NCBI RefSeq assembly: GCF_007992095.1
Contig: NZ_BJZP01000020.1
Location: 1 to 64,000 of the forward strand
DNA: 64,000 nucleotides
Direction of reading: 5' to 3'
Source: Paenirhizobium naphthalenivorans
GTDB lineage: Bacteria > Pseudomonadota > Alphaproteobacteria > Rhizobiales > Rhizobiaceae
The notes below the pieces were generated by a model. That model saw only the letters and a program-made list of their open reading frames with translations, had not been told where the DNA came from and did no database searches. Of this stretch, positions 16,786 through 25,053 are shown piece after piece. Positions within the stretch are counted from its first letter, which is position 1, and the number at the start of each line of letters is the position of its first letter. Both the position numbers and the translations under genes were made by a program.

Positions 16786-18429
16786 TCAGGCCGCGTTCTC
16801 GGGGATACTCGTTGCCTCACTATCAATTACGGTCTGCCGTATGACGACTTTGGCAATCTTTCCGGTTGCTGTGTGAGGAAGCTCCGAGACGATATAGACG
16901 TCGTCTGGAATGGTCCACTTAGGAACTTTGCCGTCATAAAGAGGGGCCAGATCACCTCGCGTGAATTCCGATCCCGGCATGAGAACGGCAACCAAAACAG
17001 GTCGTTCGCCCCATACCTTATCCGGCCTGGCAACGACCGCCGCCTCCTTGATCGCTGGATGCCCTTGGGCAATATTCTCCAACTCAATTGAGCTGATCCA
17101 CTCGCCGCCTGATTTTACGAGGTCTTTGGTGCGATCCACGATTTGCACGAACCCATCTGGATCCATCGTGACGACATCCCCAGTATCAAACCAGGCGTCC
17201 GCCGCGTGGCCGGCGCTTTCCGGAGCGTTGAAGTAGGACTTTGCTACCCAGGGGCCACGGACCTTCATCGAGCCGATATCTTTGCCGTCCTTGAGGATCT
17301 CACTTCCGTCCGAACCCTCAATACGGAATTCCATTCCGAACACCGGTCGGCCTTGCTTTATCTGCAGGTTTCGTTTGTCCGCGTCCGAAAGATAAGAATG
17401 CTTGCCTTTCAGCGTGGCCGATAGGCCAACTGGGCTCGTTTCTGTCATCCCCCATGCGTGGTGGACTTTAATTCCCTTGTCCTGCCACCGAGCAACCATG
17501 ACAGGCGGTACCGCCGACCCACCGATTGCAACGCGTTCAAGCTTTGCGAACTTTTGATGTTGCGCGTCGGTCCAATCCAGTAGACTGAGCCAAACCGTCG
17601 GCACACCTGCCGCAAACGTCACCCCCTCTGCCTCAAAAAGAGAATACAGGCTGGCGGGGTCGAGCCGTGGTCCTGGAAGGACAAGCTTTGCGCCTACCAT
17701 CGGCGCAGCATAGGGAAAGCCCCATGCGTTCACATGAAACATGGGAACAACGGGCGCTACAACATCACTGGCTGAGAAACCCAATACATCGGGGGCACAG
17801 ATAGCCATTGCGTGAAGCACGGAAGATCGGTGGCTATACAGCACGCCCTTGGGGTCGCCGGTCGTGCCAGACGTATAGCAGAGACCGGAGGCTGTATTCT
17901 CGTCAAACACGGGCCAATCGAACGCCTCGGCACCCCCAGCCAAGAACGTTTCGTAACACATCACGGCAGGGAGCGCCGAAGACTTCGCCATGTGCTCTTC
18001 ATCGGTCATCAGGACCACTGCCACCATCTTTTCGAGTTTGTGCGCAAGTTGCTCAAGAATTGGCAGGAAGGACGGATCGGCAAAGATCACCCGATCATCG
18101 CCGTGATCTACAATGTAGTCGATCTGGCGGATGAACAGGCGAGGATTAATTGTATGGCAGACAAAGCCGGAACCGGAGACGCCATAGTAGAGTTCCATAT
18201 GCCGAAAGTCGTTCCATGCGAGCGTCCCCACCCTGTCGCCCTGCCTCAATCCCAAATTCACCAACGCGTTCGCAAGCGCTTGACTGCGACGGTGGAGGTC
18301 AGCGTAGGAATAGCGGTGGATACCTCCCTCGGGAGTGCGAGAAACGATTTCCGTGTCGCCATGATAGCTTGCGGCATGCCGCAGCACTGACGATAGCAGC
18401 AAGGGATAATCCATCATCAATCCGTGCAC
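16786..18429 (-). CDS. AMP-forming acyl-CoA ligase
   Basis: This 547-residue ANL-superfamily enzyme has the P-loop motif CYTSGTTGDPKGV (about 184-196), the AWGMTETSP motif (about 325-333), the Asp of WFDTGDV and the C-terminal lysine in TATGKIAKV. It resembles medium/long-chain fatty-acid-CoA ligases and would activate a fatty or aryl acid with ATP and CoA. It is the last gene of the biosynthetic operon, 23 bp after the aminotransferase. It starts at GTG 18429 behind a strong GGGGAGGAG site. A role supplying acyl-CoA or acyl-AMP for the FeeM-like acyltransferase is inferred. Confidence 0.88.
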   Translation of the reverse strand: MHGLMMDYPLLLSSVLRHAASYHGDTEIVSRTPEGGIHRYSYADLHRRSQALANALVNLGLRQGDRVGTLAWNDFRHMELYYGVSGSGFVCHTINPRLFIRQIDYIVDHGDDRVIFADPSFLPILEQLAHKLEKMVAVVLMTDEEHMAKSSALPAVMCYETFLAGGAEAFDWPVFDENTASGLCYTSGTTGDPKGVLYSHRSSVLHAMAICAPDVLGFSASDVVAPVVPMFHVNAWGFPYAAPMVGAKLVLPGPRLDPASLYSLFEAEGVTFAAGVPTVWLSLLDWTDAQHQKFAKLERVAIGGSAVPPVMVARWQDKGIKVHHAWGMTETSPVGLSATLKGKHSYLSDADKRNLQIKQGRPVFGMEFRIEGSDGSEILKDGKDIGSMKVRGPWVAKSYFNAPESAGHAADAWFDTGDVVTMDPDGFVQIVDRTKDLVKSGGEWISSIELENIAQGHPAIKEAAVVARPDKVWGERPVLVAVLMPGSEFTRGDLAPLYDGKVPKWTIPDDVYIVSELPHTATGKIAKVVIRQTVIDSEATSIPENAA

Positions 18430-18452
18430 GTCGATCTCCTCCCCTAGCTCAC

Positions 18453-19724
18453 TTATCGGCTCTGAGGACTGCAGATCGCTGCATCCGCCACATCATCGAT
18501 TATCGAGAGAAGCTGTTTCGTTCCCGCAATCAATTCAGATTCCAGGATCGTCAGCGGCGGCATCAGTTTGATGACCTCGTCAAAGGGGCCGCACAATTCG
18601 ACAATGAGCCGCTGCTGATAAGCTTCCACCTTGACTCGAGCAGCGAGCACGGGATCCTTGACGTCAATCCCCTGCATGAGGCCAGTTCCCTTCGGTTGGA
18701 ATGGCCGGTTGTCGCAGTAGTCCGTCAGCAGGTCCAGCAAGAGGCGGCTCTTGCGCCGGACCTCGCTCTCGAACGCATCCTCACCCCAATAATGCTCGAT
18801 CGCAGCAGCGGCAGTGACGAAAGCGTGGTTGTTGCCGCGGAATGTTCCGTTGTGTTCTCCCGGTTGCCAAACATCCAGGTGTGGTTTCAGAAGTACCAAC
18901 GACATCGGCAATCCGAAACCCGACGCAGATTTCGCCATCGTGACAATGTCGGGGACGACGTCGTAGTCTTCGAAGCTGAAAAAACGTCCTAATCGTCCGC
19001 AGCCGGCCTGAATCTCGTCGACAATCAGTAAGGCACCATGTTCAGTCGCAATGGCTGCGATCTTCTGCAGCCACCCGCGACTTGCTACGTTCAGGCCGCC
19101 TTCTCCTTGGACAATCTCAAGGATGATCGCAGCCGGTTTGTCTACCCCACCTGAGGGGTCATCGAGCTGGCGTCTGAGAATGTCGGCGGTGTCGATATCT
19201 GGCCCAAGGTAGCCGTCGTAAAGCGCTCGATGAACTCCCGTCAGCAACGGAGCTGACGATCCTCGATTGTAGGAATTCGCTGTAAGCGCCAACGCTCCCA
19301 GGGAACAACCGTGAAATCCGTTTGTGAAGGCGATGACGTTGGTTCGTCCCGTCACCTTACGCGCAAGCTTTATCGCTGCTTCGACCGCATTTGCACCAGT
19401 CGGGCCGGGAAACTGCATGCGATAGGAAAGCGACCGAGGCACAAGGACCCGCTTGGCAAAGGCTTCCATAAACGCATTTTTCGCCGTTGTTTTGAGATCC
19501 AGCCCCAGCGTAATTCCGTCGGCAGCGAGATACTTCAAGAGGGCCGACTTCAGGATCGGATTGTTGTGTCCGTAATTAAGTGAGCCACATCCGGAGAGGA
19601 AGTCGAGATACTGCCCGCCTTCTTCCGTCACCAGGTGTGAGCCTCTCGCGGCTGAGAAGGTCGCCGGATAGGACCGGCAATAGCTACGAACTTCCGATTC
19701 TGCGCAATTCAACACCTGGTCCAT
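18453..19724 (-). CDS. Class III aminotransferase, diaminobutyrate (EctB-like)
   Basis: This 423-residue PLP enzyme of fold type I resembles EctB/diaminobutyrate-2-oxoglutarate transaminases. It has FLSGCGSLNYGHNNP near the N-terminus, GPTGANAVEAAIKLAR, FHGCSLGALA, LIVDEIQAGCGRLG and the PLP lysine in TMAKSASGFGLP. EctB makes L-2,4-diaminobutyrate from aspartate semialdehyde. No ectA or ectC neighbours exist here, so ectoine synthesis is unlikely. Instead the operon contains an N-acyltransferase, an E1-like adenylyltransferase and an exporter. This suggests diaminobutyrate, or a similar diamine, is a building block for an acylated product. Confidence 0.82.
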   Translation of the reverse strand: MDQVLNCAESEVRSYCRSYPATFSAARGSHLVTEEGGQYLDFLSGCGSLNYGHNNPILKSALLKYLAADGITLGLDLKTTAKNAFMEAFAKRVLVPRSLSYRMQFPGPTGANAVEAAIKLARKVTGRTNVIAFTNGFHGCSLGALALTANSYNRGSSAPLLTGVHRALYDGYLGPDIDTADILRRQLDDPSGGVDKPAAIILEIVQGEGGLNVASRGWLQKIAAIATEHGALLIVDEIQAGCGRLGRFFSFEDYDVVPDIVTMAKSASGFGLPMSLVLLKPHLDVWQPGEHNGTFRGNNHAFVTAAAAIEHYWGEDAFESEVRRKSRLLLDLLTDYCDNRPFQPKGTGLMQGIDVKDPVLAARVKVEAYQQRLIVELCGPFDEVIKLMPPLTILESELIAGTKQLLSIIDDVADAAICSPQSR

Positions 19725-19763
19725 CCCAGCCTCCCTTGATTGAAATTCCCAATTAGTGACTGC

Positions 19764-20639
19764 TCACTTCCCTTTCGCTAGCGCGATGCCTGATCCGACG
19801 ACAATGGCGAGGCCAGCGAACACCCAGACGTCCGGCATGTCTGAGAAGACAAGGTATCCCAGCACGGCGCCCATAATAATTTCGGTATAGGTAAAGGGTG
19901 CGATCGTGCTCGCGCTTGCCCGCTCGAAAGACTTTATAATGAGGAGGTGCGCAACTGCCGCCACAATGCCGGTGGCAATCAGCAGAACCCATTGCCCAGG
20001 CAGCGGATTGGTCCAATAGGGGATAACTGCGAAGGAAGCGATCACCCCACCAACGAGCCCAGTATGATAGACGGAAACGACTGCCGGCACTTTTGTATCA
20101 ATGAAGCGCGTCAAGAAGAGGAAAAGCGCATAAAAGAAACCGGCGAGCAATCCGACCAGGTACGCCCAATGCCATGCGACGAGCGTCGGCCGTGTGGCGA
20201 CGAGGATCCCGATGAATCCAACCAGAACGGCCAGCCATTGATAGGACGATACCTTTTCCTTCAGGATCACAGCCGCCATCAAAGTCAGGATAAACGGTTC
20301 GACGAACCAAAGTGTCAGCGACGTCGTCAGCGGGAGATAGTGGATTGTCACATAAAACAATGCCACTGCGGCGAACAGTGCAGCGCTTCGCAACACCAAC
20401 ATCGCCGATAGAGTCGGCCTGAGGTATCGCGGACCGTAGACGACGGACGAATAAGCACCGGTAGCGATACAGTGGAAGAAAAATCGGCCCCAAATGACCT
20501 GAATGATTGGCAAGCCTAGCGAAAGATATTTGGCCATGATGTCGGAGAAGGGCAGAATTTGAAGTGCGGCGACAATCGTTAGAATGCCGACGATCTCCCC
20601 CGGTCGCTGGATGACTGCGGTGTTTCTTGTCTCAAGCAT
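19764..20639 (-). CDS. EamA/DMT-family exporter
   Basis: This 291-residue integral membrane protein has ten hydrophobic segments and two EamA repeats typical of the drug/metabolite transporter superfamily, such as the ILKEKVSSYQWLAVLVGFIG-type strand at the end of repeat 1. The start overlaps the acyltransferase stop by 8 nt. In a biosynthetic operon it most likely exports the product or an intermediate. The family is broad and its substrate cannot be read from sequence. Confidence 0.82.
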   Translation of the reverse strand: MLETRNTAVIQRPGEIVGILTIVAALQILPFSDIMAKYLSLGLPIIQVIWGRFFFHCIATGAYSSVVYGPRYLRPTLSAMLVLRSAALFAAVALFYVTIHYLPLTTSLTLWFVEPFILTLMAAVILKEKVSSYQWLAVLVGFIGILVATRPTLVAWHWAYLVGLLAGFFYALFLFLTRFIDTKVPAVVSVYHTGLVGGVIASFAVIPYWTNPLPGQWVLLIATGIVAAVAHLLIIKSFERASASTIAPFTYTEIIMGAVLGYLVFSDMPDVWVFAGLAIVVGSGIALAKGK

Positions 20640-21327
20640 GGGCGTGCTCTTTCTCTATCGGTAGGCCGGTCAGACCAATTGCGTTCATGGTGTCCGATTG
20701 GATGACCGACCATTCGCCGATATCCAGGAGATATCGATTGAAGTTGTTTTGATTGGTGTAGATGTTCCGAAGCCAGGTCTTCGTGTCGATCGTGAGAATG
20801 ACGCAGACCAAACCGTTCATGCTGTCGACGTAAGTGTCGCCAGTTTCGATGAAGCCCATCTGTTTCATGGACTTCAAAGGACTGATAGTCATATCGCGAT
20901 GGCAATCGGCGAGGACCACATCGATACCATTGGCGATTGCATGATGGAGGCATGCCTTCACCATACAACCGTAGACGCCGAACGGTGCTCCCGGAAAACG
21001 TTTGTCCCTGAAGTCCGGCATAACCATCAGGCGCTGCACTTCGACGACCTTTGGCTGCCGGCTCGAAAGGGTGCGCACATCGACTGCGTCAGTAATGTGG
21101 AAGCCCATCTCATGCGCTTTGACAATGCGCATGGTGCCGATAGGGAGCGCGTCATTGAGCCACGCGACATAATAGGTCGAACGATCGTGGAAGCCGTCGT
21201 TGTACGGATCTGCTTGGGCGCTCAACCATCCAAACTCGTTTCCGTACACCGTGCGCCATAGAGAGGTGACCCCCAGCATATCTGCTTCAGTGTTCGCCAG
21301 CCGGGTTACAACAGAATCCTGGGACAT
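20632..21327 (-). CDS. FeeM-like N-acyl amino acid synthase (GNAT)
   Basis: Starting at the ATG at 21327, which has an ideal AGGAG site 5 nt upstream, this is a 231-residue GNAT protein. It resembles FeeM/N-acyl-amino-acid synthases and autoinducer synthases. Features are SLWRTVYGNEFGWL near residue 18, an RIVKAHEMGF strand, VVEVQRLMVMPDFR and GVYGCMVKACLHHAIANG, followed by DCHRDMTISPLKSMKQMGF. These enzymes transfer a fatty acyl group from acyl carrier protein to an amino group. The open frame continues upstream, overlapping the E1-like gene, but that part lacks a ribosome site. The product may be an acylated diamine or amino acid. Substrate identity is inference. Confidence 0.72.
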   Translation of the reverse strand: MSQDSVVTRLANTEADMLGVTSLWRTVYGNEFGWLSAQADPYNDGFHDRSTYYVAWLNDALPIGTMRIVKAHEMGFHITDAVDVRTLSSRQPKVVEVQRLMVMPDFRDKRFPGAPFGVYGCMVKACLHHAIANGIDVVLADCHRDMTISPLKSMKQMGFIETGDTYVDSMNGLVCVILTIDTKTWLRNIYTNQNNFNRYLLDIGEWSVIQSDTMNAIGLTGLPIEKEHAHA

Positions 21328-21382
21328 GCCTTCTCCTATCTCGATTGTCATGGGGATCACCGTCTCGAAACGTAGAGAGAAT

Positions 21383-22333
21383 TTAGGCCCGGAGACGTTC
21401 CGGTTCGAAGTTTTTGAAGTGCGTCTCGAATTCGTCTTCGTTGACGAATGCGCCATTGAACTCGTAGACCCCGCACTCCATCGTCGAAGCGTCCATCCAG
21501 AGATAGGAAGGCATCGGCGGTAATTCGGTGCAGTAGGGCGCTTTGTCGAGCCCCATAAGGATCAGGGCAGCGCGGGCCACGATCATGTATTGGCCAAGAG
21601 GAGGAGCGAGAGACAGGATGGGAACATTGCCCGTATCCCGCATGTAGTCGTAGATCGCATCCTTGCTGGGGAAGCGCGGCAAGAACGACGCCTGAAGCTT
21701 CACCAGCTTGTCGACCACCTCTTCGGTTTGTTCCGCGTCGGCCGGGATCCCGTAGAAATCCTCGAGCGTCAAACCATCTTGAGTGAAGTGGTAGACGTTT
21801 GCCCCCCACCCGACCACCGTGCCTGCAACACAGCTCTTGCAGGTTGGGCTTTCACGAAACGCCTTGTGCATGTCGTAACGCTGATCGACGAGGTAAAAGT
21901 CGACGCAGTCGACAAGGAGATCGCAGCCTTCGACGAACTCCTTCGCGACATGCTTCTGCATTCCCTCCGGAAAAATCTCGACAGTCACATCCGGCATTGT
22001 CTGATGAATGAGTTCGCCGACGACGATCGATTTATTGTGTCCAATCGTTTCGGGAGTCGCCCCGAGCTGACGGTTGATGTTCGTAACCTCGAAGCTATCG
22101 GGGTCACAGATTTTGATATGCCCCACGCCGAGACGTGCGAGCATCATGGCGAGGCCACCACCCAGTCCACCAGCACCTGCCACGCCGACCACAGCATTGG
22201 CAAGTTTCTGCTGCGAAAGCGTCATTTGTTCGCGACCAACGCCAAGGAACAGTTCGTTCCGCTTGGTCCGCTCCCGGTAGAATGCCGGGTCCTTCTTCCC
22301 TTCAAGCGTAATGATGCGCGGCTTCTTTTGCAT
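21383..22333 (-). CDS. ThiF/E1-like adenylyltransferase
   Basis: This 316-residue protein of the ThiF/MoeB/HesA family has the ATP-binding GAGGLGG, ICDPDSFEVTNINRQ with the conserved Asn/Arg finger region, and LLVDCVDFYLVDQR. One Cys-containing segment (TCKSCVAGTV) could be a zinc or thioester site, but the four-Cys zinc pattern of MoeB is incomplete. It starts at ATG 22333, behind GGAGGAAGTC, inside the hydrolase gene end. E1-like enzymes in natural-product operons adenylate a C-terminus or carboxylate (as MccB does). No small protein partner is obvious here, so the substrate is open. Confidence 0.83.
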   Translation of the reverse strand: MQKKPRIITLEGKKDPAFYRERTKRNELFLGVGREQMTLSQQKLANAVVGVAGAGGLGGGLAMMLARLGVGHIKICDPDSFEVTNINRQLGATPETIGHNKSIVVGELIHQTMPDVTVEIFPEGMQKHVAKEFVEGCDLLVDCVDFYLVDQRYDMHKAFRESPTCKSCVAGTVVGWGANVYHFTQDGLTLEDFYGIPADAEQTEEVVDKLVKLQASFLPRFPSKDAIYDYMRDTGNVPILSLAPPLGQYMIVARAALILMGLDKAPYCTELPPMPSYLWMDASTMECGVYEFNGAFVNEDEFETHFKNFEPERLRA

Positions 22334-23333
22334 GACTTCCTCCATTGTTGTCGTGTTCGTCGAGAAACAGTTTCGTGTAGCGGTGCACTGCGTGGCGGCA
22401 TCGCTCGAACATCATCGAATGCGTTCCCTCAGGGAGCTGGAGATATAGTTTCTTCGGGCTTGAAACTCTCTCAAACATCCGCTGGCAGCTCGCGGCCGGC
22501 GTCAGATATTCATCCCACTCTCCGCGGATGATGAACGTCGGCATCGTCAGTCGGCTTTCGTCGAAATAGACGTCGTCCCAGGCACTGCTGATATCTACCG
22601 CAAAGCCCATAGGTGCCTTGATAGGCTCGCCAATCTTGCTCCGGTCGCCGTGCACACGCTCGCTGTAAACAGCAGCCCAATTGCGAACGAAGTCTTCTTC
22701 GAGCGGCGATGGCGTTCCGGCCGGCCGATCATCTCGCAGCAGGACGAACCTGTCCTCAGCACTTACCGCGAAGTGGGAGATCGGTGGCAGCGACGGTGTC
22801 CCGAAGTATTTCTGAACAACTGCCGCGCCCATACCGGATTGCCGTGTAATCGGGCCGTGAAAGGTGATGCTCTGCACCTTTTCGGGATACGCGGTCGCAT
22901 AGTAGCCGGCGGGAATTGCCCCGCGTGAGATCGCTATAATGTGAACTTTTTCTGCGCCGTTTTCCGCCCGGATCAGGTCGACGACTGCGTCTATTTCAGG
23001 AACAAGCCTCTCGCCAGTTCCGAACTCGCGAGGATCAACGCCGGCGTCCTCGATAACTGGTGGGTATGGGTCAGACTCTCCGTAACCGAGGAGATCGATC
23101 CCGTAGATAGATCTTTCGGAGGCGGCCAACGCATCGAACCAGGATCGCCCATCGATGCGAAAGGCGGATGTCATCAATGTTGGAACGGTCGCACCATGAA
23201 AAAACAACACCGGTGTGCGCTCAAACCCAGGTTTATTAGAAGAATGCCGGACCAGCGCGAGGTTTGCTGCATGGAATACACTTGGGACTGGGGATACTAT
23301 GCAGCCTGAAAGTTCATCGAAACGTTCTCGCAC
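22302..23333 (-). CDS. Alpha/beta hydrolase
   Basis: This 343-residue alpha/beta-hydrolase fold protein has the nucleophile elbow AISRGAIPAG, a deviation from GxSxG with Ser in the usual place, an FFHGAT oxyanion loop, and GIDLLGYGESD. The late IRGEWDEYLTP and GTHSMMF segments supply the Asp and His of the triad. It starts at GTG 23333 behind AGGAG and is the first gene of the biosynthetic operon. It could release or trim a thioester or ester intermediate. It is divergent from the LysR gene, 204 bp away. Confidence 0.82.
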   Translation of the reverse strand: MRERFDELSGCIVSPVPSVFHAANLALVRHSSNKPGFERTPVLFFHGATVPTLMTSAFRIDGRSWFDALAASERSIYGIDLLGYGESDPYPPVIEDAGVDPREFGTGERLVPEIDAVVDLIRAENGAEKVHIIAISRGAIPAGYYATAYPEKVQSITFHGPITRQSGMGAAVVQKYFGTPSLPPISHFAVSAEDRFVLLRDDRPAGTPSPLEEDFVRNWAAVYSERVHGDRSKIGEPIKAPMGFAVDISSAWDDVYFDESRLTMPTFIIRGEWDEYLTPAASCQRMFERVSSPKKLYLQLPEGTHSMMFERCRHAVHRYTKLFLDEHDNNGGSHAKEAAHHYA

Positions 23334-23411
23334 GCCGGCTCTCCTCAAGCGGATCTCGTTCTTTATGCTTTCACGTTAACTGGACAAATTTACTCATGGA
23401 AATTTAAACGA

Positions 23412-23440
23412 CTGATAGTTGCATCAGCGCTTCTGATAGT
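23412..23440. promoter_or_regulatory. Candidate LysR operator: paired CTGATAGT
   Basis: In the 204-bp gap between the hydrolase and lysR starts, CTGATAGT occurs at 23412-23419 and again at 23433-23440, two helical turns apart. The first copy is part of the inverted repeat CTGAT-N6-ATCAG. This fits binding of the divergent LysR regulator. A small hairpin (CCGCG/CGCGG, 23444-23459) followed by four T lies just downstream in the lysR leader. Confidence 0.45.
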
Positions 23441-23537
23441 CCCCCGCGATGTTACGCGGTTTTACAACTTGTAGAATGAGCGTAAGATGGCACTATGCCT
23501 GCGCCACCGGATGCAGCGGTGCTTAAGGGAGAGGTAA

Positions 23538-24491
23538 ATGTTGCAAAATATCGAGACCAGCCTTCTTAGGACATTTGTCACGATAGCGAATACAGGAAGC
23601 TTCACACGTAGCGCCCAAATCCTCTTCCGTACCCAGTCCGCGATAACCATGCAAATGCAAAAGCTGGAGGAAATTCTGGGCTGCAAATTAACATACCGTT
23701 CCGGAAGATCGCTCAGCTTGACGGATGAAGGTGATGCCCTCCTACCGTACGCGGTTGAAATTCTACGGTTGAATGATGAGTTGCAGTCCGATCTCAAATC
23801 GATGAAGCAGCGAGAGGAGATCCGCGTGGGAACATCCGATGACTATGCTGTTATATTGCTTCCCGAAATCCTCAACGAGTTCTCGGCTGCACATCCGAAT
23901 GTTACAATGACCGTGAACTGCTCGAACCGTGACCAAAACCTCGAAAAACTTAAAAAGGGCGAGATCGACATTCTTCTCACGCCAGTCATGGCGGACGAGC
24001 AAATGGGAGAAACTCTCCGAACGGAGAGATTGCTATGGGTAGGTTCCTCAGAAACCGAAATCAGCGATTCTGAACCGGTTCCCTTGACGGGTTTTCCGCT
24101 CGGGTGTGTTTGCCGCGACGTAATGATTCGGTCGCTGAATCAAAACAATCGGGAGTGGAAGTTCGTTTATTCAAGCAATAGCATCGTTTCCATCCACTCA
24201 GCGATCCTCTCTGGCCGAGTCGTATCCGCCGTCGAGGAAAGTACAATTCCACATGGAGGAAGCATCATAGATGGGAGGTTTGGATTGCCATCGCTGCCTC
24301 ATGTGAAAATCTCGGCGCTACGCAATAAAGATCGCCAAAATAGGATTCATGATCGCTTTTACGAGCACATGAGGGAGAGTTTAAAACATCAGGCTCATGC
24401 CCCGACAGGGCGGAAAGGCGGCGGATATAGCTCAGCGCCTTTGCCTCAAATTGCAGGCCTCGCTGCAGCCCACGTTCCTCCGATAGCGTAG
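23538..24491 (+). CDS. LysR-family regulator of the biosynthetic operon
   Basis: This 317-residue LysR-type regulator has the winged HTH at residues 4-63: LLRTFVTIANTGSFTRSAQ, then a TQSAITMQMQKLEE recognition helix, then SGRSLSLTDEG. An effector domain follows from about 88 (IRVGTSDDYAV). The start ATG has an AGAGG ribosome site. It is divergent from the hydrolase-E1-FeeM operon, the usual arrangement for a LysR protein controlling its neighbour in response to a pathway metabolite. The last 30 residues are low-complexity. Confidence 0.87.
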   Translation: MLQNIETSLLRTFVTIANTGSFTRSAQILFRTQSAITMQMQKLEEILGCKLTYRSGRSLSLTDEGDALLPYAVEILRLNDELQSDLKSMKQREEIRVGTSDDYAVILLPEILNEFSAAHPNVTMTVNCSNRDQNLEKLKKGEIDILLTPVMADEQMGETLRTERLLWVGSSETEISDSEPVPLTGFPLGCVCRDVMIRSLNQNNREWKFVYSSNSIVSIHSAILSGRVVSAVEESTIPHGGSIIDGRFGLPSLPHVKISALRNKDRQNRIHDRFYEHMRESLKHQAHAPTGRKGGGYSSAPLPQIAGLAAAHVPPIA

Positions 24492-24614
24492 TCGTAAAGC
24501 CCCATGACACTGCCCTCGGTTCGTCGTGCTGAGGCCCGCGATTGTCGAAGGATTTCTCAGGTCTGTCCTACTCGATAGGTTGCCCAAAACTGCGCAGTGT
24601 CTTCAACGGATTCC

Positions 24615-24788
24615 TTAAAAAGCGGCGAGGCAAGGGCACCAGAGATTGAGCTTTTTGATCTTGCCGCGTTGATCTGCCGTTCTTCGGCTGAGGCGGACCC
24701 GCACTACTGCGCACACTGCTAGCAGCCCGACCGTAGCGCCGGACAGCATAAAGTCGATTATCAACCGGGTCGTCAGTTCCAATCCCAT
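24615..24788 (-). CDS. Doubtful small membrane peptide (57 aa)
   Basis: A 57-codon frame encodes one hydrophobic helix (residues 9-30) followed by a basic stretch RLSRRTADQRGKIKK and a CPC motif near the end. Codon use is GC-rich like the neighbours, but there is no Shine-Dalgarno sequence and no co-oriented partner. It is listed because the reading frame looks protein-like. It could equally be chance or the tail of a decayed gene. Confidence 0.25.
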   Translation of the reverse strand: MGLELTTRLIIDFMLSGATVGLLAVCAVVRVRLSRRTADQRGKIKKLNLWCPCLAAF

Positions 24789-24987
24789 CAAGGCGTTGGG
24801 CTCTTTGCTGTCCGTACTGCACCGCAGGCAGTCCAGGCGAATTCTTCGATCCTAGGTTTAAAAGGCTTCAGGAAAAATCGTTTGCGCTGTATCATTCCGC
24901 AGAGTGCCGATAAACTGATAGGCAACTTGACTTTTTTCTAGGCAGGCGGTCGGTCAGCAGTCCAGTCCGCAGACCAAAGGCCACAAC

Positions 24988-25008
24988 GGTTGAATAAACA
25001 ATTCAACC
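24988..25008. promoter_or_regulatory. Inverted repeat upstream of ccoN
   Basis: GGTTGAAT-N5-ATTCAACC is a perfect 8-bp inverted repeat 46 bp before the ccoN start. It contains TTGA/TCAA half-sites but with N9 rather than the N6 spacing of FNR/FixK boxes. It may bind a different dimeric regulator or be a leader hairpin. Confidence 0.45.
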
Positions 25009-25053
25009 CGCTGATAGGCGTAGAACCGCCCCACAATCGAAGAAGGCAGATCA

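Larger units (their letters stand above)
24492..25053. other. Intergenic region before ccoN
   Basis: 562 bp between lysR and ccoN. It holds a doubtful small minus-strand frame (24615-24788) and a strong inverted repeat near ccoN (24988-25008). No canonical FNR/FixK box (TTGAT-N4-ATCAA) was found, which is unusual for a cbb3 operon. Nothing else was recognised. Confidence 0.5.

Noticed and set aside
18453..19724. Ectoine biosynthesis gene
   Set aside because: No ectA or ectC is present; the surrounding genes point to a different product.
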